Assembly (NCBI GenBank): GCA_039810085.1 | Contig: JBDHWG010000001.1 | Coordinates: 62,001 to 126,000 of the forward strand | Direction of reading: 5' to 3' | Length of the DNA stretch: 64,000 nt | From: JBDHWG01 sp039810085 | GTDB lineage: Bacteria > Chloroflexota > Anaerolineae > Epilineales > JAHCIE01 | Part shown: positions 29,587-37,793 of the stretch, in pieces | How positions within the stretch are numbered: the first letter of the stretch is position 1 | How the letters are laid out: each line of letters opens with the position of its first letter | Translations under genes and position numbers: made by a program | The notes under the pieces: model-generated | What the model saw: the letters and a program-made list of their open reading frames with translations, nothing else | What the model was told of the DNA's origin: nothing | Databases searched by the model: none

Positions 29587-29796
29587 ATGACCGGCCTTCT
29601 CGAAAAAGCGTTTGCGGAAGCAGCCAAGCTAAGTGAACCGGAGCAAGACGCCCTGGCACAGTGGATACTAGAGGAATTGCGCTCAGAACAGCGATGGGAC
29701 ACCACCTTTGCCAACTCCTCTGATGTCCTGCAACAGTTGGCTGACGAATCGCTGGCCGAGCACCGGGCCAAGGCGTCATTGCGAGGAGGACGATAG
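29587..29796 (+). CDS. Antitoxin-like small protein, 3' end replaced by a repeat element
   Basis: A 69-residue protein, MTGLLEKAFAEAAKLSEPEQ..., of a small family seen beside toxin genes in cyanobacteria and Chloroflexota (typical core LLEKAxAExxKLxExEQDxxAxWILEEL...SxxVLxxLADEALAEHR). Everything up to ADESLAEHRAK fits the family. The last residues (ASLRGGR) and the stop TAG come from the repeat element beginning at 29777, so the natural C terminus has been lost. No toxin gene follows; three tandem repeat units occupy its place. It has its own promoter and start. It may be a non-functional remnant or a slightly altered solo antitoxin. Confidence 0.7.
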   Translation: MTGLLEKAFAEAAKLSEPEQDALAQWILEELRSEQRWDTTFANSSDVLQQLADESLAEHRAKASLRGGR

Positions 29797-30154
29797 GACG
29801 ACGAAGCAATCCCCCGGTTGGCTAGAGCGACCTGTTCTCGCACTGGCCCGTCTATCACAAGGGCGGGAGGTTGCTTCGCTTCCGCTCGCAACGACAGGTG
29901 ATGCGGTCATTGCGAGGAGGACGATAGGACGACGAAGCAATCCCCCGGTTGGCTAGAGCGACCTGTTCTCGCACTGGCCCGTCTATCACAAGGGCGGGAG
30001 GTTGCTTCGCTTCCGCTCGCAACGACAGGTGATGCGGTCATTGCGAGGAGGACGATAGGACGACGAAGCAATCCCCCGGTTGGCTAGAGCGACCTGTTCT
30101 CGCACTGGCCCGTCTATCACAAGAGCGGCAGGTTACTTCGCTGCGCTCGCAACG
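29777..30154. repeat. Three tandem 131-bp units of the dispersed element
   Basis: Copies at 29777-29893, 29908-30024 and 30039-30154, each about 117 bp, with a 14-bp linker identical between copies. The first two units are identical as far as I can read; the third differs by a few bases near its end (AAGAGCGGCAGGTTACTTCG). Each unit has the long left end CATTGCGAGGAGGACGATAG and the right end GTTGCTTCGC...GCTCGCAACG. With the antitoxin-like gene ending at 29796, this fills the 373-bp gap up to the next gene; nothing else is seen there. Confidence 0.9.
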
Positions 30155-30169
30155 ACAGGTCAGCGGCCT

Positions 30170-32182
30170 TTAGTATGGACCAATAGCGACGTTCCCCAGA
30201 CTCACCGCGTTGTCCTTCGCGCCCGCGCCCGCGCTCGCCACGGGTAGCCGCTCCATCGTCTCCAGATCGTAGAACCCCACCTCAAGCTGGTAGTCGGCGG
30301 TCGGCGCGTTCTTCGGGATGGGCAGCCGCACACGGTGCTGGAGGACCTCCCCCTTGCGCCACGTCGACGTCGGCACGAAGCGCTCGCACGGCTCGCTGTC
30401 CGACTGCGCCCACATTGGGCTGCCTTCGGCCGGGTTCGTCGGGCCGAGCAGGTGGACGAACACGGTGTAGTTCGTGTCCATCGCGTCCAGCGCCTCGAAG
30501 TAGACGTTCATGTCGATCTCCTGCCCCGGATCATAGTTCGGGGCGTCGAGGTCGTAGCCGAGCAGGCGAATCTTGCCGTCCCAGTTGGCGTCCACGCGGT
30601 GCGCCGGGTTGATGTTGATGCGCGAACCCGGCGGGATGCGGTAGGCGAAAAAGTACGGCTGCGTCTGGTGCAGTGGCCCAACCCCGACAATCTCCCCCTT
30701 TGGAAAGTACGTCTCGACCGTGTCCAGCCCGTGCTTGTCCTCCTCCGGCACGATGACGAACGTCGCGCCGTTCGGCGCTTCCGATGGGAAGCGCAGGCAG
30801 AGCTTGCCGTTGTAGCTCCGCACGTCTGGCCGCAGGTTGGAGCTGAGCTGCAAGCCGACGTGTTCCGCGGCGATGGGATCGATGTAGACAAGCTGGTCCT
30901 TGGGCAGCGTTGCAATGTACTTGCCGATGGCCGCCTGGCCCGCCTCGAAGTGCGTGAACAGGTCGCCGTTTTCCCCGAAGGTCACGAAGTAGTCATGCGC
31001 TGTCGTCAGCCCAGCGTAGGCGAAGCCGACGAGGAGCAGCGCCGCCCCCCCCACCTCTACCGCGCGGACTTGCGGCGTCCAACGAGCGAATAGGCCGCGC
31101 ACAACCTCCCACGTCACCAGCGCGCCGATGGCCCCCAGGATTGCCACCGACGGCAGTGTCCCGCTCGCCCGCTTCTCCGCCGCGCCGAGGCTCGCCAGCA
31201 TCGACGGAACCATCAGCAAGGCGAGCCAGACGAGGAGAAAGGCGTATGGCAGGCGACGGATACGAATGACGGCGACAAGGATGCCGAGCATGAACAGAGC
31301 GGACAGGAACGGGTCCAATCCGGGGTGATACGGGATGTTCTTGATGGGCGAGTCGTTGCCGCGAAAGCTGTACATCAGCAGCGTATCGACGACCTGGTCA
31401 CGCAGCGCCTGCACGCCTGTCGTCGTCTCGCCCGCGTTATTCAGCACCAGGGCGTCCTCGACGCGCTGATTGAACTCCTGGGGGTGGTTGACGGCGTACA
31501 CCGCCAGCGGCAGGGCCACGACAGCAGCGAGGACGAAGACGAGGGCCAGATTCCGCCACGCGGCGCGCGGCCAGGTCGTCCGCCACAGCCGCGCCCCGAC
31601 GAAGGCGGCGACGACGAGCACCGGCACGAGGCGGATTGCCTGGTAGCTGTACATGCTCAGGCCGAGCATCACGCCGCAGGCCGCAAACATCGCCACGCGG
31701 CCCGTGCGCAGCCCGCGCCAGAGGAAATACACCACAAGCGCCGTGAAGAAAGGGACGAGGATCGCGCGCACGCCCTGGCGGCTGAGCTGGACGTGCCAGT
31801 ACGACACGGCCACGAACAGTGTCGCCGCCAGCGGCCCCCACTCCCGCAGCGCATCCTCCTCGTCGGCCAGGACTTCACGGGCGGCGAGATAGATGGCAGG
31901 CAAGGTCAGGATGCCGACCGCCGCCGACGCCAGGTAGATGCCCAGTCCACCGGGGCCGGTGAACAGGTAGATGAGCGCCACGAGGTAGCTGAAGAGCGCC
32001 TCGCGGCCCGCGTTTGTCGCCTCGAAGACCGGCCGCGCGCCGTGAAGGATGTCCAGCGCGTCCAGGCCGTAGAAAGTGGCGTCGAAGCTCGGGCCGGGTG
32101 GGATCGAGTCGATTTTGACCAGGCGCAGCGCTGCGCCCAACAGGATAATCGCCAGGAGTAAGAGCCAGCGCGTCTTGCTCAT
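30170..32182 (-). CDS. GT39/ArnT-like membrane glycosyltransferase
   Basis: A 670-residue integral membrane protein. Residues about 1-400 contain around ten hydrophobic segments. The first luminal loop has FDATFYGLDALDILHGARPVF, with the acidic residues where PMT/ArnT-type (GT39, PMT_2) enzymes bind lipid-linked sugar. The last 200 residues are a soluble outward-facing beta-rich domain (IRLLGYDLDAPNYDPGQEIDMNVYFEA). Such enzymes move a sugar from a polyprenyl phosphate onto protein or lipid outside the membrane. Donor and acceptor are unknown. I chose the ATG at 32182; no start has a strong SD. The stop abuts the repeat array. Confidence 0.8.
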   Translation of the reverse strand: MSKTRWLLLLAIILLGAALRLVKIDSIPPGPSFDATFYGLDALDILHGARPVFEATNAGREALFSYLVALIYLFTGPGGLGIYLASAAVGILTLPAIYLAAREVLADEEDALREWGPLAATLFVAVSYWHVQLSRQGVRAILVPFFTALVVYFLWRGLRTGRVAMFAACGVMLGLSMYSYQAIRLVPVLVVAAFVGARLWRTTWPRAAWRNLALVFVLAAVVALPLAVYAVNHPQEFNQRVEDALVLNNAGETTTGVQALRDQVVDTLLMYSFRGNDSPIKNIPYHPGLDPFLSALFMLGILVAVIRIRRLPYAFLLVWLALLMVPSMLASLGAAEKRASGTLPSVAILGAIGALVTWEVVRGLFARWTPQVRAVEVGGAALLLVGFAYAGLTTAHDYFVTFGENGDLFTHFEAGQAAIGKYIATLPKDQLVYIDPIAAEHVGLQLSSNLRPDVRSYNGKLCLRFPSEAPNGATFVIVPEEDKHGLDTVETYFPKGEIVGVGPLHQTQPYFFAYRIPPGSRININPAHRVDANWDGKIRLLGYDLDAPNYDPGQEIDMNVYFEALDAMDTNYTVFVHLLGPTNPAEGSPMWAQSDSEPCERFVPTSTWRKGEVLQHRVRLPIPKNAPTADYQLEVGFYDLETMERLPVASAGAGAKDNAVSLGNVAIGPY

Positions 32183-32267
32183 CACAACATTCAATCACGT
32201 CCAGGTGTCAGTCGCAAAGACAACGCCAAATTATAGCGGCAACGCATCGGCAACGCCATTTTACCCC

Positions 32268-32296
32268 TTGACGAAACGAAAGCGGGCCGTTATAAT
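32268..32296 (+). promoter_or_regulatory. Strong promoter of the LysW-like gene
   Basis: TTGACG (32268-32273), 17-bp spacer, TATAAT (32291-32296). Confidence 0.8.
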
Positions 32297-32310
32297 GCCT
32301 TTAATTGAGG

Positions 32311-32341
32311 CGCGCACCTGCGGGACTGTCCGGGGTGCGCG
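32311..32341 (+). promoter_or_regulatory. Hairpin in the leader of the LysW-like gene
   Basis: CGCGCACC (32311-32318) pairs perfectly with GGTGCGCG (32334-32341), with an inner CGG/CCG pairing around GACTGT. It starts within about 15 bases of the predicted transcript start and may stabilise or regulate the mRNA. It matches no riboswitch I know. Confidence 0.45.
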
Positions 32342-32397
32342 AATGTTTGTAGCGTTTGCTGTGGTCAATTCGTAAATGGCTGAGGGAGACTTCTGAG

Positions 32398-32817
32398 ATG
32401 CCGGTGATGGCAGTTTGTCCCAATCCCGAGTGCAGTGCTGATATGCTGATTCCACGTCGGGTTGGCGCCCACGTGCGGTGCGAGGAATGTGATGTCGAAT
32501 GGATCGTCGAGGACCTGGACCCCGTTGAGCTGGTGCCGGCCGACGATGAGCTAGACGACTGGGACGAAGACGCCGGCCTGGCCTCGGATGAGCTAGAGCT
32601 GGATGAGACGCCCGTCGCCAGCGACCGCTGGGGGCGCGCCAGCGCAACGGCCGCGCGTCCGCAAACGCAGTGGGAATGCACCCAGTGCGGCACTATCGCC
32701 GTCGGCGCTCGACCGCCACGCAAGTGTCCTGCGTGCGGTTCTGGAACTGACGCGTTTCTCATGCTGAGCGACGAGGACTTCGACACCTCCCTGGATGACG
32801 AAGACTTCGAGCCGTAA
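32398..32817 (+). CDS. Zinc protein: LysW-like domain joined to a rubredoxin-like zinc ribbon
   Basis: A 139-residue soluble protein. Residues 1-60: a zinc knuckle with CPNPEC and CEEC, then LDPVEL and an acidic DDWDED stretch. Carrier protein LysW has the same order (zinc ribbon, LDPVEL-type strand, terminal EDWGE whose last Glu carries the amino group). Residues about 88-120: WECTQCG...CPACGS, a rubredoxin-like metal site. The last 20 residues are strongly acidic. No lysine/arginine-biosynthesis genes (lysX, argB-like) are nearby, and the tail motif is internal and altered, so a carrier role is unproved. The ATG has SD GGGAG. An in-frame extension to 32356 has no SD. Confidence 0.72.
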   Translation: MPVMAVCPNPECSADMLIPRRVGAHVRCEECDVEWIVEDLDPVELVPADDELDDWDEDAGLASDELELDETPVASDRWGRASATAARPQTQWECTQCGTIAVGARPPRKCPACGSGTDAFLMLSDEDFDTSLDDEDFEP

Positions 32818-32841
32818 TACCCATTGTTGGAAGAAAGGCTG

Positions 32842-32893
32842 TCATTGCGAGAAAGGCTGTCGTTGCGAGCAAAGCGAAGCAATCCCTCGCCCT
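32842..32893. repeat. Partial dispersed element (two left ends in a row)
   Basis: CATTGCGAG at 32842 and CGTTGCGAGCAAAGCGAAGC at 32861 are two copies of the short end, with no matching right end. It looks like a truncated or decayed element. Confidence 0.6.
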
Positions 32894-32927
32894 TGTGACA
32901 GATGGTCTTGGGGGTTACAGAAATAGC

Positions 32928-32965
32928 GCAAGGCCCTGTGAGGTTCGCCCCTCACAGGGCCTTGC
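32928..32965 (-). terminator. Strong terminator at the end of the ACIII-oxidase operon
   Basis: A perfect 16-bp stem (32928-32943 with 32950-32965), loop TTCGCC. The minus strand continues with CTATTTCTG. It lies 19 bp after the coxD stop and probably also stops the converging plus-strand transcript. Confidence 0.9.
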
Positions 32966-32983
32966 CGCTCTAAAAGCAAGACA

Positions 32984-33328
32984 TCAATGGCCGGGAAGCG
33001 GGACCCAGACGCGCGTGAGCAACTCGCTCAAGGTGGCGATGATCAGCAACAGCAGCATGAACAGGCCGACGAGCGAGAGCAGGCGCGGGATCTGGGTGCT
33101 CCAGCGCAGGCCCATGAAGATGAAGATAATCAGCAGGGCCTTGGTGATGGCAATTACCAGCGCCACGACGTCGTTGAGCGCGCCCAGGTCGATGAAGGAG
33201 GCCGCCACGGTCAAAACGGTCAACACCAGCAGCGCGCCGCCGGTCATGATAAGCAGGCGCGACGACGTGACGTGGTGGGCAGTCCCCCCCTCGTGACCGT
33301 GCGTAGTTTCAGGAGAATGTGTTGCCAT
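32984..33328 (-). CDS. coxD: Cytochrome c oxidase subunit IV (CoxD/prokaryotic COX4 type)
   Basis: A 114-residue membrane protein with three transmembrane segments (about 28-50, 57-80, 88-108) after a His-rich N terminus. The central helix has ALLIIFIFMGLRWS, a pattern of the small CyoD/CoxD subunit that stabilises haem-copper oxidases. The ATG at 33328 has SD GAGGT. It is 15 bp after coxC and is the last gene of the operon. Confidence 0.85.
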   Translation of the reverse strand: MATHSPETTHGHEGGTAHHVTSSRLLIMTGGALLVLTVLTVAASFIDLGALNDVVALVIAITKALLIIFIFMGLRWSTQIPRLLSLVGLFMLLLLIIATLSELLTRVWVPLPGH

Positions 33329-33343
33329 GTTCACCTCAACGAT

Positions 33344-34066
33344 TTATTGCCCGTAGTGACCGCCCATCAGATACAGCATGGGGAACAGGAAGACCCAGAC
33401 GATGTCGATCAAGTGCCAGTACAGGCCGCCCAGCTCGACCGGCGTGAAGTACGCGGGCGAGTAGGTGCGCTTCATCGTCTTGTAGAGGATGAAGCCGATG
33501 ATCGAGATACCGATCACCATGTGGGCGGCGTGCAGACCGGTCATCACCCAGTACAGCCAGAAGAAGAGCTGCGCCGGCCGCTTCATCTCCGCCGGCCCCT
33601 CCCACTGGAACATCGCGCCAGGCACCAGCCCCTCGGTGAAGTGGCTGTAGTACTCGTAGCCCTTGATGACCAGGAAGATCAGGCCGCACACGATGGTCAG
33701 GGCCAGCAGGATCTGGGCCATGCGGATGCGGTTCGTCTGCACGGCCCAGATGGCGAGCGCCACGAACATGCTACTGATAATCAGGACGGCCGTGTTGATC
33801 GTCCCGGCCACGATGTTCTGGAGCCGCGTTGCCTCCATCCACACCTCGTGGTAAGCGGCGAAGTAGTAGAAGTAGGCGCAGAACAGACCGCCGAACAGCA
33901 GGATTTCGGTCATCAGGAAGACCCACATCCCGACCATGTTCGCGTGGTGCTGCTGGTCCAGACTCTCGTAATGGTGGCCCAGGTGCTCCACGTGGTGCTC
34001 CGCCTCGATGGGCGCGGCAGCGCGTGGAACAGCCGGGACAGTCGGTCGAGCCACTTGTTGAGCCAA
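33344..34066 (-). CDS. coxC: Cytochrome c oxidase subunit III
   Basis: A 240-residue membrane protein with seven hydrophobic segments, the family norm. Signatures include MVGMWVFLMTEILLFGGLF in the first helix, GLHAAHMVIGI and GLYWHLIDIVWVFLFPMLYL at the end. Subunit III supports oxidase assembly and proton uptake; it carries no redox centre. The start is a TTG, chosen because the stop of coxA (TAA) forms part of its SD, TAAGGAGG, 7 bases upstream. This tight coupling means coxA and coxC are translated together. Confidence 0.95.
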   Translation of the reverse strand: MAQQVARPTVPAVPRAAAPIEAEHHVEHLGHHYESLDQQHHANMVGMWVFLMTEILLFGGLFCAYFYYFAAYHEVWMEATRLQNIVAGTINTAVLIISSMFVALAIWAVQTNRIRMAQILLALTIVCGLIFLVIKGYEYYSHFTEGLVPGAMFQWEGPAEMKRPAQLFFWLYWVMTGLHAAHMVIGISIIGFILYKTMKRTYSPAYFTPVELGGLYWHLIDIVWVFLFPMLYLMGGHYGQ

Positions 34067-34077
34067 GATGTGCCTCC

Positions 34078-35796
34078 TTAGCGCTCGTCTGTGGTCTTGG
34101 CGGGCAGGGCCGGTGTCGCGGGCGCCGAGCCGGGACCGAGGGCCTGTCCATCCCCGTGGCCGTCGACGGCAATGTCACCGGCGGGCAGATGGAAGTGATA
34201 GACGGCGTCCGTCACAATCGGCGTCTTCAGGAAGTTGTACGTCGGCGGTGGCGACGACGTCTGCCATTCCAGCGTCGTCGCGCCCCACGGGTTGTTGCCC
34301 GCCGGCTTGCCGTTGCGCAGCGAGGCGAGCAGGTAGATGACGGGCAGGATATAGCCCACCGCCAGGATCGTCGCGCCCGCCGTAGACAGGACGTTGAGGA
34401 TCTGGTACTCGGGCGCGTAGGTGTGGTAGCGACGCGGCATGCCCCAGTAGCCCGCGATGAACTGCGGGAAGAAGGTCATGTTGAAGCCAATAAAGATCAC
34501 GACGGACGAAATTCGGCCCCAGAACTCGGAGTACATCTTGCCGGTCATCTTCGGCCACCAGTAGTGCAGCCCGGCTAAGAAGCCGAAGATAGCGCCGCCA
34601 ACCATGATATAGTGGAAGTGGGCCACGATGAAGTAGGTCATGGTCAGGTGGATGTCCGTGCCGAGGGAGGCCAGGAACAGCCCGGTGAAGCCGCCGATCA
34701 GGAAGATGCCGATGAAGGACAGCGCGTAGATCATCGGCGTGTCCAGGCTGATGGACCCCTTGTACAGCGTCGCCGTCCAGTTGAACGTCTTGACCGCCGA
34801 GGGGATAGCCACCAGGTAGGTCAGGAACGAGAAGATGAGCGCCGACTGGGCCGAGATGCCCGCGACGAACATGTGGTGCGCCCACACCAGGAAGCCGAGG
34901 ATGGCGATGGCCAGGCTCGACATGGCGACGAACGGGTAGCCGAAGACGGGCTTGCGCGAGAACGTCGCAAAGATCTCGCTGATGACGCCCATCGTCGGCA
35001 GGATCATGATGTACACCGCCGGGTGCGAGTAGAACCAGAACAGGTGCTGGAACAGCAGCGGGTCGCCGCCCAACGCCGGATCGAAGATGCCGACGTGCAG
35101 GATGCGGTCGATGGCGACCATCAGGACGGTGATACTGATGACCGGCGTGCCGAGCATGATGACCAGGCTCGTGGCGTACAAGGCCCATATGAACAGCGGC
35201 AGGCGGAACCAGGTCAGGCCCGGCGCGCGCATCGTGTGGATCGTGGCGATGAAGTTGAGGCCCGTCAGAATCGAGGAGAAGCCGACGATGAACACGCCCA
35301 GACCCACGGGGATGACGGCGGTCGCCGAGTACTGCGTGCTGTATGGCGTGTAGAACGTCCAGCCCGTGTCAACCCCGCCCCACAGCAGCGCGACCAGGGT
35401 GAAGATTGCGCCGACCATGTAGACGTACCAGCTCAGCAGGTTGAGCCGCGGGAACGCCAGGTCCTTCGCGCCGAGCTGCATGGGCAGGATGAAGTTGCCC
35501 AGCACCGCCGGGATCGACGGGATCAGGAAGAAGAAAACCATGATGACGCCGTGCATCGTGAAGCTCTTGTTGTAGGCGTCGTATGTCAGCAGGGTGTTGT
35601 TCGGCGTCAGAAGCTGCAGACGGATGAGGCCCGCCGCCGCGCCGCCCAGCACGAACATCACCGAGATGGAGATGAGATACAAGATGGCGATGCGCTTGTG
35701 ATCCGTCGTCAACAGCCACGACTTCACTGTCGTCGCCGCGTTCAGGTAGTTTCGCGACGTCGTTTTGCGTGGGGCAGGTAGTGCGACACTTGCCAT
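34078..35796 (-). CDS. coxA: Cytochrome c oxidase subunit I (A2-type, caa3 family)
   Basis: A 572-residue, 12-helix catalytic subunit that reduces O2 to water and pumps protons. The CuB site includes the His of YSHPAVY (about residue 257) and HHMF (about 306); the haem ligands are in the MHG segment near 80 and HFHY near 393. The motif YSHPAVY in place of GHPEVY marks the A2 subfamily (as in Thermus caa3), where the channel Glu is absent and a Tyr-Ser pair takes over. The C terminus is a short Pro/Ala/Asp-rich extension. The ATG has SD GAGGAGCG. It lies between coxB and coxC. Confidence 0.97.
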   Translation of the reverse strand: MASVALPAPRKTTSRNYLNAATTVKSWLLTTDHKRIAILYLISISVMFVLGGAAAGLIRLQLLTPNNTLLTYDAYNKSFTMHGVIMVFFFLIPSIPAVLGNFILPMQLGAKDLAFPRLNLLSWYVYMVGAIFTLVALLWGGVDTGWTFYTPYSTQYSATAVIPVGLGVFIVGFSSILTGLNFIATIHTMRAPGLTWFRLPLFIWALYATSLVIMLGTPVISITVLMVAIDRILHVGIFDPALGGDPLLFQHLFWFYSHPAVYIMILPTMGVISEIFATFSRKPVFGYPFVAMSSLAIAILGFLVWAHHMFVAGISAQSALIFSFLTYLVAIPSAVKTFNWTATLYKGSISLDTPMIYALSFIGIFLIGGFTGLFLASLGTDIHLTMTYFIVAHFHYIMVGGAIFGFLAGLHYWWPKMTGKMYSEFWGRISSVVIFIGFNMTFFPQFIAGYWGMPRRYHTYAPEYQILNVLSTAGATILAVGYILPVIYLLASLRNGKPAGNNPWGATTLEWQTSSPPPTYNFLKTPIVTDAVYHFHLPAGDIAVDGHGDGQALGPGSAPATPALPAKTTDER

Positions 35797-35819
35797 AGGC
35801 TTACGCTCCTCTCAAAGTA

Positions 35820-36773
35820 TTACTTAAGGGACTTGATGTAGGCGAGCAGAGCAATAATCTGCTCCTCCGTCACGCGTCCCTGGAACGATGGCATGACGTT
35901 CGGGTAGCCCTTCACCACCTTCGCGGCGGGCTGAAGGATGGACTCGCGCAGATACGTGTCATCCGCCGTGACCGTCGAGCCGTCTTCGAGCTGCACCTGC
36001 GAGCCGGCGACTCCCTTCAGGGACGGCCCGATGCCGCCACCCGCTTGGACATGGCAAGTCGCGCAGCCATTACTCTGGAAGAGGGCCTCGCCCTGCTGCG
36101 CGGGTGTCTGGACCGGCTGGCCCGCTGCACTCGCCGTGGCCGCCTTCCCGGCCAGCCACTTCTCGTAGTCTCCGGGGTCCATCACCGTCACCCAGCCGAC
36201 CATCTCGGAGTGTTCCGTGCCGCAGTAGACCGAGCAGTAGAGGTGATACGTGCCGACCTCCGTCGCCTGGAACCACATCGTCGAGTAGCGACCTGGCAGC
36301 ACGTCCCACTGTGTGCGGAACGCCGGGATATAGAAGGCGTGGATAACGTCCTGCGAGGTCATCGTGAGCCGGACCGGCGTGTTGACCGGCACGTGAAGCT
36401 CGTTGATCTCCCACTGGCCGTCGGGCTGCTGCGTCTTCCACATCCACTGCTTGCCGATGACCCAGATGTCCATGGCGTTGGCCGGCGGGACGACCATATG
36501 CAGGTATGTGGTGGCGCTGAAGAAGAAGAACCCCAGCGCCATGATGAGCGGGATGCCCGTCCACGTGATTTCCAGCAGGTTGCTGCCGTGAATCTGGGGC
36601 GGGACCTCGTCAGGCGACTTGCGTCGGTACTTGAAGACGAAGTACGTCAGCGTCCCCACAATAGGGATCGAGAAGGCTAGCGTCACCAAGATCAGGGTCC
36701 AGAATAGAATGTCTACCTGGCGCCCTGTGGTTGACTTGGCAAACAGATAAGACCAGAAACTTTCAGCACTCAT
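35820..36773 (-). CDS. coxB: Cytochrome c oxidase subunit II with fused cytochrome c (caa3 type)
   Basis: A 317-residue protein. Two membrane helices (about 22-46 and 65-90) anchor a CuA cupredoxin domain with CSVYCGTEHSEM (about residues 181-192) and a KQWMW aromatic entry site. A class I cytochrome c domain follows, with CATCH at about residue 237 and a likely Met ligand in NVMPSFQG. The fused haem makes this a caa3 oxidase that accepts electrons directly, plausibly from the ActE haem of ACIII. The ATG has SD AAGGACGG, 9 bp after the sco stop. Confidence 0.96.
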   Translation of the reverse strand: MSAESFWSYLFAKSTTGRQVDILFWTLILVTLAFSIPIVGTLTYFVFKYRRKSPDEVPPQIHGSNLLEITWTGIPLIMALGFFFFSATTYLHMVVPPANAMDIWVIGKQWMWKTQQPDGQWEINELHVPVNTPVRLTMTSQDVIHAFYIPAFRTQWDVLPGRYSTMWFQATEVGTYHLYCSVYCGTEHSEMVGWVTVMDPGDYEKWLAGKAATASAAGQPVQTPAQQGEALFQSNGCATCHVQAGGGIGPSLKGVAGSQVQLEDGSTVTADDTYLRESILQPAAKVVKGYPNVMPSFQGRVTEEQIIALLAYIKSLK

Positions 36774-36782
36774 AGGCCGTCC

Positions 36783-37685
36783 TTAGGCTTCTTCGTCTTC
36801 CGGTATGTCTTGCTCGGTCTCAGCAACGTCCACCAGGTGGGGATGTCGGCGCTTCTCCCGTATGAGGAGGATCCCGACAGCGCCACCCAACAGCACGACG
36901 CTAATCGCCCCGCCAATCCGCATCGCCTCCAGCGCGATACTGCTGTAGCGCCCCGCCGACGGGTCGTAGTGGTAGCAGTAGAGCAGAATCCTGTCTGTCA
37001 ACGAGCCGACCTTGCCCTCGCTCGAGTCCACCAGCGCCAGACGCAGATCCTGGTCGTTGTAGCCCGTGCCGAAGAGATAGCGCGAGATTGTGCCGTCGGG
37101 CGTCAGGATCATCACACCGGCCGGGTGGGCGTACTCCTGGTTCACCTCATCGTAGGTGTAGCGGAAGCCGACCGCGTCCGCCAGCGCATCAATCGACGCC
37201 TGGTCGCCGGTGAGAAAGTGCAACGCCTCATCCAGCTCCTGCCGCGCCGAGCGCATCAGGAACATCTTGCGGCTATCCATCGCGTCGCGCGGTGTCTCGC
37301 GCGGGTCGATGCTCACCGTAACCACCTGGTAGTCCTTGCCCGCCGTCAGAGGCAGCTCCAACAGATGCCCGTGCAGCTCGTCGATGACCGCTGGACACAG
37401 GTTCTTGCAGTGATAGTAAGCCAGCACCAGGATTACCGGCTTGCCATCGGCGAAGTAATCGCTCAGCTTGACGTTGCGCCACGCCTCGTCGCGGAACGTC
37501 AGGTCCAGCGGGAGTTTCTGGCCGAGCTTCTGGTCGAAGCCGACTTTGTCAAGGATCGGCGGCTTGAACGTGGCCGACTGCCCGATGGGCTTGCCGACCG
37601 GCTCGTCGGCCATTGCTGGCAGCGCCGCCATTCCCATTGTCACGATCAAGGCTGCCATGAACACCAGCAGCACACGGAACTTCAT
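36783..37685 (-). CDS. sco: SCO1/SenC copper chaperone for cytochrome oxidase
   Basis: A 300-residue thioredoxin-fold protein with a signal peptide (1-26) and the copper-binding CKNLC (about residues 97-101) plus a His farther on in NQEYAHPAG. It delivers copper to the CuA site of subunit II on the outer face. Unusually for SCO it has a C-terminal transmembrane segment (about 255-280) followed by a cytoplasmic acidic tail DVAETEQDIPEDEEA. The ATG at 37685 has SD GAGG; a GTG four codons upstream is weaker. It precedes coxB by 9 bp. Confidence 0.93.
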   Translation of the reverse strand: MKFRVLLVFMAALIVTMGMAALPAMADEPVGKPIGQSATFKPPILDKVGFDQKLGQKLPLDLTFRDEAWRNVKLSDYFADGKPVILVLAYYHCKNLCPAVIDELHGHLLELPLTAGKDYQVVTVSIDPRETPRDAMDSRKMFLMRSARQELDEALHFLTGDQASIDALADAVGFRYTYDEVNQEYAHPAGVMILTPDGTISRYLFGTGYNDQDLRLALVDSSEGKVGSLTDRILLYCYHYDPSAGRYSSIALEAMRIGGAISVVLLGGAVGILLIREKRRHPHLVDVAETEQDIPEDEEA

Positions 37686-37727
37686 TGTCAACCTCACATC
37701 CTAGTCCAAATCCGATGCTAACTTACC

Positions 37728-37793
37728 TGTCACTCTGAGCGCAGCGAAGAGTCCCCAGTCGCGCCGGGATGCTTCACTTCGTTCAGCATGACA
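37728..37793. repeat. Second repeat type: TGTCACTCTGAGC...GCATGACA inverted-repeat element
   Basis: A 66-bp element with ends TGTCACTCTGAGCGCAGCGA and its imperfect reverse complement ending CGTTCAGCATGACA (about 21 of 28 positions match). It sits inside the respiratory operon, directly after the stop of the membrane-protein gene and before sco. It belongs to a different family from the CATTGCGAGG elements. Confidence 0.7.

Noticed and set aside
29460..29956. Open frames with CEEDDRTTKQS-like peptides near the repeat array
   Set aside because: They are translations of the non-coding repeat element; the same peptides recur wherever a copy lies.
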